This document shows, piece after piece, positions 60,978 to 64,000 of a stretch of 64,000 nt of DNA. Source of the DNA: Gammaproteobacteria bacterium. Its GTDB lineage: Bacteria; Pseudomonadota; Gammaproteobacteria; JAUZRS01. Location of the stretch: positions 352,857-416,856 of the forward strand of contig JAUZSP010000001.1 of assembly GCA_030949385.1 (NCBI GenBank), in the 5' to 3' direction. The notes under the pieces were generated by a model. That model saw only the letters and a program-made list of their open reading frames with translations. It searched no databases and was not told the DNA's origin. The position numbers and the translations under genes are program-made. Within the stretch, counting starts at the first letter, position 1. Each line of letters opens with the position of its first letter.

Positions 60978-61046
60978 GTCCAACAAACGGTTCAGATTGT
61001 GGACTCACGCTGCGCGTGAATCACGGTCTAAGCTTATTCGTTATGC
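60978..61046 (-). other. attC-like site ending the YdeI cassette
   Basis: Read on the minus strand it starts GCATAAC and ends with G|TTGGAC, matching the RYYYAAC...GTTRRRY layout of integron attC sites (one mismatch in the first). The two halves form an imperfect stem (GTGATTCACGC against GCGTGAGTCCAC) with an unpaired base near TTAGA/TTCAGA. The first core is the exact complement of the GTTATGC that opens the same cassette at 61660. It lies 20 bases after the YdeI-family stop. Confidence 0.55.
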
Positions 61047-61065
61047 TTTTTCGGCTTCACGGTGG

Positions 61066-61641
61066 CTAAGTCGGTTTTACTTCTCTGCTAAGCATATCTA
61101 TGAATTTTTCAAATCGCCTTTGTCTGGTTTCAGGTTTCTTTGCACTTGTTAAGCCGTAAGCAATAACATAACGACTTGATTTATTAAGTGTTTCAAAAAA
61201 CTGCTTTACTCTCGGCTGATTTTCCAGTGCAACTAAGAAATCTGTGGGCACTTCCATTTCACTTACCACATAGGCGTTTTTCCAACGACCATCAGCTTTC
61301 GCTGCACGTACATGCACAAGCCCAGCTTCCTTGATCCGTTTTTCGCTTATCAAGCGTTCAACATGCTCTGTGTTCCTTTTAGACCAATTGCTTCGTACTG
61401 TTCTTGGAGTTATACGTTGAAGATAGGCTTGATCATCAATTGACTTTTTTATACCGTCAATCCAACCCCAGCATAAAACTTCTATCACCAGTTCATTCCA
61501 AGTAACACTTTGAACCCCTGTGTTTTTCTTGAATATCTTTACCCACAACTCACTTTCAATTGAGTGATTGACCTTGAGCCACTCGCTAAGATCTTTCGGT
61601 GTTACAAATGTCATGATTCTCAATGGATCTGGTTCAGGCAT
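61066..61641 (-). CDS. YdeI/OmpD-associated family protein
   Basis: 191 residues from the ATG at 61641; a later ATG at 61614 (MTFVTPKDLSEWLKVNHSI) is equally plausible. Family features are ESELWVKIFKKNTGVQSVTW, EVLCWGWIDGIKKSIDDQAY and RITPRTVRSNWSKRNTEHVE. Members are small cytoplasmic proteins, some tied to bacteriocin or peptide tolerance, and are frequent in mobile cassettes. It is bounded by complementary core sites. Confidence 0.85.
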   Translation of the reverse strand: MPEPDPLRIMTFVTPKDLSEWLKVNHSIESELWVKIFKKNTGVQSVTWNELVIEVLCWGWIDGIKKSIDDQAYLQRITPRTVRSNWSKRNTEHVERLISEKRIKEAGLVHVRAAKADGRWKNAYVVSEMEVPTDFLVALENQPRVKQFFETLNKSSRYVIAYGLTSAKKPETRQRRFEKFIDMLSREVKPT

Positions 61642-61659
61642 CAAATTTTATTCTTTTTG

Positions 61660-61931
61660 GCATAACGATTCTGCGGATAACCGGCGCGCCGTTGAAAATT
61701 TATTTTCATAAGGCTCGTCCGGTTCAACCGCTTGATGGACGGCGCGCAGCGTCGGCCAGCAAGGGGATGGCAATCCGCAGAACCGATGCAGTAGGCGCGA
61801 AGCGTCTGCTGCATCGACCGAGTTAACCCGCCCGCCAACGATTTGGCTATTAACTTGGATCGTAGCTAAGTCTTTGAATTAACTCGAAAAGTCGCACGTG
61901 CTCTCGGGTCGGGTTGAACGCATTGTTAGAA
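61660..61931 (-). other. attC-like junction between the DUF262 and YdeI cassettes
   Basis: On the minus strand the core TTCTAAC (61931-61925) follows the DUF262 stop by two bases, and GTTATGC (61666-61660) precedes the YdeI start. Inside, GTTCAACCCGACCCG mirrors CGGGCGGGTTAAC with one unpaired C, the extrahelical base seen in attC folds. The junction is about 270 bases, longer than usual, and contains the 120-base repeat. TTCTAAC is the exact complement of the GTTAGAA that opens the DUF262 cassette at 63766. Confidence 0.5.
61666..61815 (-). repeat. 120-bp inverted-end repeat, copy 1
   Basis: The core 61666-61785 has near-perfect ends CGATTCTGCGGAT and ATCCGCAGAACCG and an inner TGAAAATTTATTTTCA hairpin. 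It is about 94% identical to copy 2 (seven differences), 2,100 bases away in the same orientation. Similarity resumes after a 14-base insertion and ends at CTGCTGCATC. Confidence 0.85.
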
Positions 61932-61933
61932 AT

Positions 61934-63733
61934 TTATAGCCTCCAAATTGTCACTGCTTTTTGAGCTATGTCTTTACTTCTTTTAGAGACTATTTCGAAT
62001 GTGAAGTCTTTATCATTAAATTCGGTACAAATATCCTTTGTCATCTGAATATTTGATTTTGCGTATTCTGACAATTTATCATTAAAAGGGTTGTTGGAGG
62101 CAATAATGTTTAAAGTCCCAGCAAGTAAGGTGAAATTACCAATCTTATTTACAAACTCTTTGTGTCGTTCTAGCGAGTTTTCACCTAAATAGTCAGCCCA
62201 ATTTCCAAATTCTCTTTTTGATTTTTTAGTATCAATTGTTTGTGGAATAATATGTTCGAGATGAACAGCACTTCCTGACTGTATTACAAATTCGCCTTTA
62301 TCTTTAATGAGATCATATTCTAAGATTTCGAGGATATATTTTGCTCTATTAATTTCTCTTTTGAAATCACCTTCTGAAAATTTCTCTTGGAATTCTTGGT
62401 CATCTGGAAAGTCCTTAGATAATTTAATTTTTATCGCATTCTCAATATTGTCACTTGCTAGATTAATTAATTTCGCAAAAATATCATCTAATTCACCTGT
62501 TCTGTATGCACAAACATGTCTGCGAAGCATGAATGTTTCAATAACCTTTAATGTAGAGATAATTGTGGAATCATTAATGTCATCTCTGCTGAATAAATTT
62601 AGTAGGAAAATATATGACGGAAATGATTTGATTCTTTGTAAGTTGAAAAGATGTCTATTAATTTCTTGATTAGAAGATTTTCGTTTTAATAGTTGTTTGT
62701 AGATATGAGACATATTTTTGAGATTTTTTGAGAACTCTACAATTGATATTTTGCTAATTTTATTACTGCTTTCAGTTGTATGGTTTTCGGGGTCTAAATC
62801 TTCGGATATTTCTTCTTCGATGTCCTCTGAGTTTTCTACTTTAATTTCATTATAGATTTCAAATTCAGCTAGTTCTTCAGCCTCTTGCACATAGTTGAAA
62901 TAATATTTTTTAAACTCATCTATGATATATGTGTCTGTCACTTTGTAAGTTCTAATTCCAGACATGAATTGCCTGAAAAATTTATCAGTATCTATTTCGT
63001 CAAGATTTATAATTAACTCTTTCCAGTTTTCTTTTACTGATGATAGTATTTCTTCATTAATGGATGATGCGTGACCAAGCAAAAAGTTTTTTATAATATC
63101 TGTGCTGTTTAATTTTAATCCGCGATTGTTTATAGTTTCAAATAGTTTATAGGCATCCTTTGCTTCCCCTACATCTAGCCTTATAAGTAATACATTATTT
63201 ATGAACTTATAATAAATTTCATCAAGATCTTGGTCTGATAATTTGTTAATCCACTCATATAGATATTTGTATGCATTTAATAAATCTTGATTTTTAACCT
63301 CCTCAAGGTCAGTTTGGCTCATTATTTTGATATAGTCTGGATTGTCTAAGTCTCCGAGCAATATCTTGTTATGTAGTTTTCGATCAATTCCTTTGCAAAA
63401 TAAGAAACTATTTATTTCATCTGAAATTTCTTTCTTTCCTAATTCTGTAAATTTCACTTGAAGAGCTTTCATGAAAAGAGAAAGAGATGTTACTCTCTGT
63501 TGACCATCAACTAATTCAAGAGGATTTATCCCCGCTGTGTGACTTGAAGTGAGACAAACGATACTTCCAAGTAAATGAGTGTCTTGGGTTTTTAAAAAGT
63601 TAATGTCGTCAAATAATTCAATTAATTGTTTCCATTGCCATGAATATCTTCTTTGATAAGCAGGAATAGTGAATAGCTCATTGCTACTACTAAATAATTG
63701 ACTCAATGTAAGGGTTGTTGGAGTAATTTTCAT
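61934..63733 (-). CDS. GmrSD-like DUF262/DUF1524 protein
   Basis: 599 residues. The N-terminal DUF262 domain has IPAYQRRYSWQWKQLIELFD, HLLGSIVCL and the nucleotide motif ELVDGQQRVTSLSLF. A long helical middle follows, then a C-terminal DUF1524 HNH-like nuclease with HLEHIIPQTID and NKIGNFTLLAGTLNIIASNN. This is the fused form of GmrS/GmrD type IV restriction enzymes that attack modified phage DNA; substrate preference cannot be told. The gene is far more AT-rich than the rest of the window, a sign of transfer. It is bounded by complementary core sites 2,100 bases apart. Confidence 0.85.
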   Translation of the reverse strand: MKITPTTLTLSQLFSSSNELFTIPAYQRRYSWQWKQLIELFDDINFLKTQDTHLLGSIVCLTSSHTAGINPLELVDGQQRVTSLSLFMKALQVKFTELGKKEISDEINSFLFCKGIDRKLHNKILLGDLDNPDYIKIMSQTDLEEVKNQDLLNAYKYLYEWINKLSDQDLDEIYYKFINNVLLIRLDVGEAKDAYKLFETINNRGLKLNSTDIIKNFLLGHASSINEEILSSVKENWKELIINLDEIDTDKFFRQFMSGIRTYKVTDTYIIDEFKKYYFNYVQEAEELAEFEIYNEIKVENSEDIEEEISEDLDPENHTTESSNKISKISIVEFSKNLKNMSHIYKQLLKRKSSNQEINRHLFNLQRIKSFPSYIFLLNLFSRDDINDSTIISTLKVIETFMLRRHVCAYRTGELDDIFAKLINLASDNIENAIKIKLSKDFPDDQEFQEKFSEGDFKREINRAKYILEILEYDLIKDKGEFVIQSGSAVHLEHIIPQTIDTKKSKREFGNWADYLGENSLERHKEFVNKIGNFTLLAGTLNIIASNNPFNDKLSEYAKSNIQMTKDICTEFNDKDFTFEIVSKRSKDIAQKAVTIWRL

Positions 63734-63759
63734 TTAGTGTATCCAGTTAAATTATTTTT

Positions 63760-63766
63760 TTCTAAC
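63760..63766 (-). other. attC-like core opening the DUF262 cassette
   Basis: GTTAGAA on the minus strand, 27 bases upstream of the DUF262 ATG. It fits GTTRRRY in six of seven bases and is the exact complement of the TTCTAAC at the other end of the cassette. The preceding attC body includes repeat copy 2 and continues past the window edge. Confidence 0.5.
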
Positions 63767-63901
63767 GGTTCTGCGGATAACCGGCGCTCCGTTGAAAATT
63801 TATTTTCATAAGGTTCGTCCGGTTCAGGCGCTTGATGGACAGCGCGCAGCGTCGGCCAGCAAGGGGATGGGAATCCGCAGAACCGAAGCGCCTGCTGCAT
63901 C
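63766..63901 (-). repeat. 120-bp inverted-end repeat, copy 2
   Basis: The core 63766-63885 has perfect 13-base inverted ends CGGTTCTGCGGAT and ATCCGCAGAACCG. It is the second direct copy of the element at 61666. Its position just before a cassette opening matches copy 1. The open frame across it (63730-63930) is judged non-coding. Confidence 0.85.
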
Positions 63902-64000
63902 TCTTTTTTAAAACATGACTTGTACACCAAATAGAACCGTATTACTAGAAAAACACAGACTCAACACAAAGCAAACTCACCCACCAAAAAAACTCAAACC
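63902..64000. other. window end without recognised gene
   Basis: AT-rich sequence beyond repeat copy 2. It should hold the end of the next upstream cassette if the array continues; no gene can be called from 99 bases. Confidence 0.4.

Noticed and set aside
61641..61838. 65-codon open frame across repeat copy 1
   Set aside because: Overlaps the attC-like junction and has no ribosome site or coding character.
63730..63930. 66-codon open frame at the right end
   Set aside because: It runs across repeat copy 2 and the cassette core; its translation reflects the repeat, and copy 1 encodes an unrelated frame.

Overview
The window looks like a contiguous piece of a gammaproteobacterial chromosome of moderate GC. 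The evidence is gene order: lysC-alaS-recX-recA-pncC; rpsF-rpsR-DUF2232-rplI-dnaB-alr; nadB divergent from rpoE-rseA-rseB-rseC-degP, followed by lepA-lepB-DUF4845-rnc-era-recO; yajC-secD-secF behind queA-tgt; and orn beside an M48 protease, phhB and rsgA. These neighbourhoods resemble Pseudomonas and the non-enteric Chromatiales/Thiotrichales-like lineages rather than enterics. The exact taxon cannot be fixed from the sequence alone. Most genes lie on the minus strand.

Layout. 1-5,500: aspartate kinase start, alaS, recX, recA, a coiled-coil membrane protein and pncC. 5,567-5,686: tRNA-Pro(GGG) and a terminator. 5,731-12,166: a CusCBA-type copper/silver efflux operon led by a small Cys-rich secreted protein. 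12,260-18,642: galU, alr, dnaB, the S6/S18/L9 cluster and a DUF922 metalloprotease. 18,725-24,360: a secreted calcium-repeat protein with a GlyGly-CTERM-like tail, a VOC protein, dapC, dapD and an IS66 transposase scar. 24,511-35,088: a long minus-strand block from rpoE (sigma-E) down to recO and a DUF455 ferritin-like protein. 35,242-43,143: nadB, rhdA, orn, the M48 protease, cytochrome c, phhB, rsgA, an acidic repeat protein and trhP. 43,242-49,679: a 2,145-residue calcium-repeat/OmpA protein. 50,015-58,652: a 58-residue membrane peptide, scpB, scpA, trpS, secF, secD, yajC, tgt and queA. 58,759-60,135: tRNA-Leu(CAA), a PilZ protein and a MotY-like protein. 60,164-64,000: an accessory tail with a VapBC-type toxin-antitoxin, a YdeI-family protein and an AT-rich GmrSD-like DUF262/DUF1524 gene.

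The most interesting signals are two. (1) The accessory tail has the architecture of integron gene cassettes. The YdeI and DUF262 genes are each bounded by 7-base core sites that are exact reverse complements of each other (GTTATGC/GCATAAC and GTTAGAA/TTCTAAC), as expected for attC R'/R'' pairs. The two boundaries carry 120-bp repeats about 94% identical, spaced exactly one 2,100-bp cassette apart. No integrase is in view. (2) The 2,145-residue ORF reads like two proteins fused in frame: a repeat adhesin ending in a sorting-signal-like tail, whose basic cluster is also the n-region of a complete signal peptide for an OprF-like porin.

Five genes that should be intact (alaS, recO, nadB, the M48 protease and the MotY-like gene) each carry a small frameshift, four of them in homopolymer runs. 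Uncorrected sequencing error is the simplest explanation. Each is annotated as one interrupted gene.
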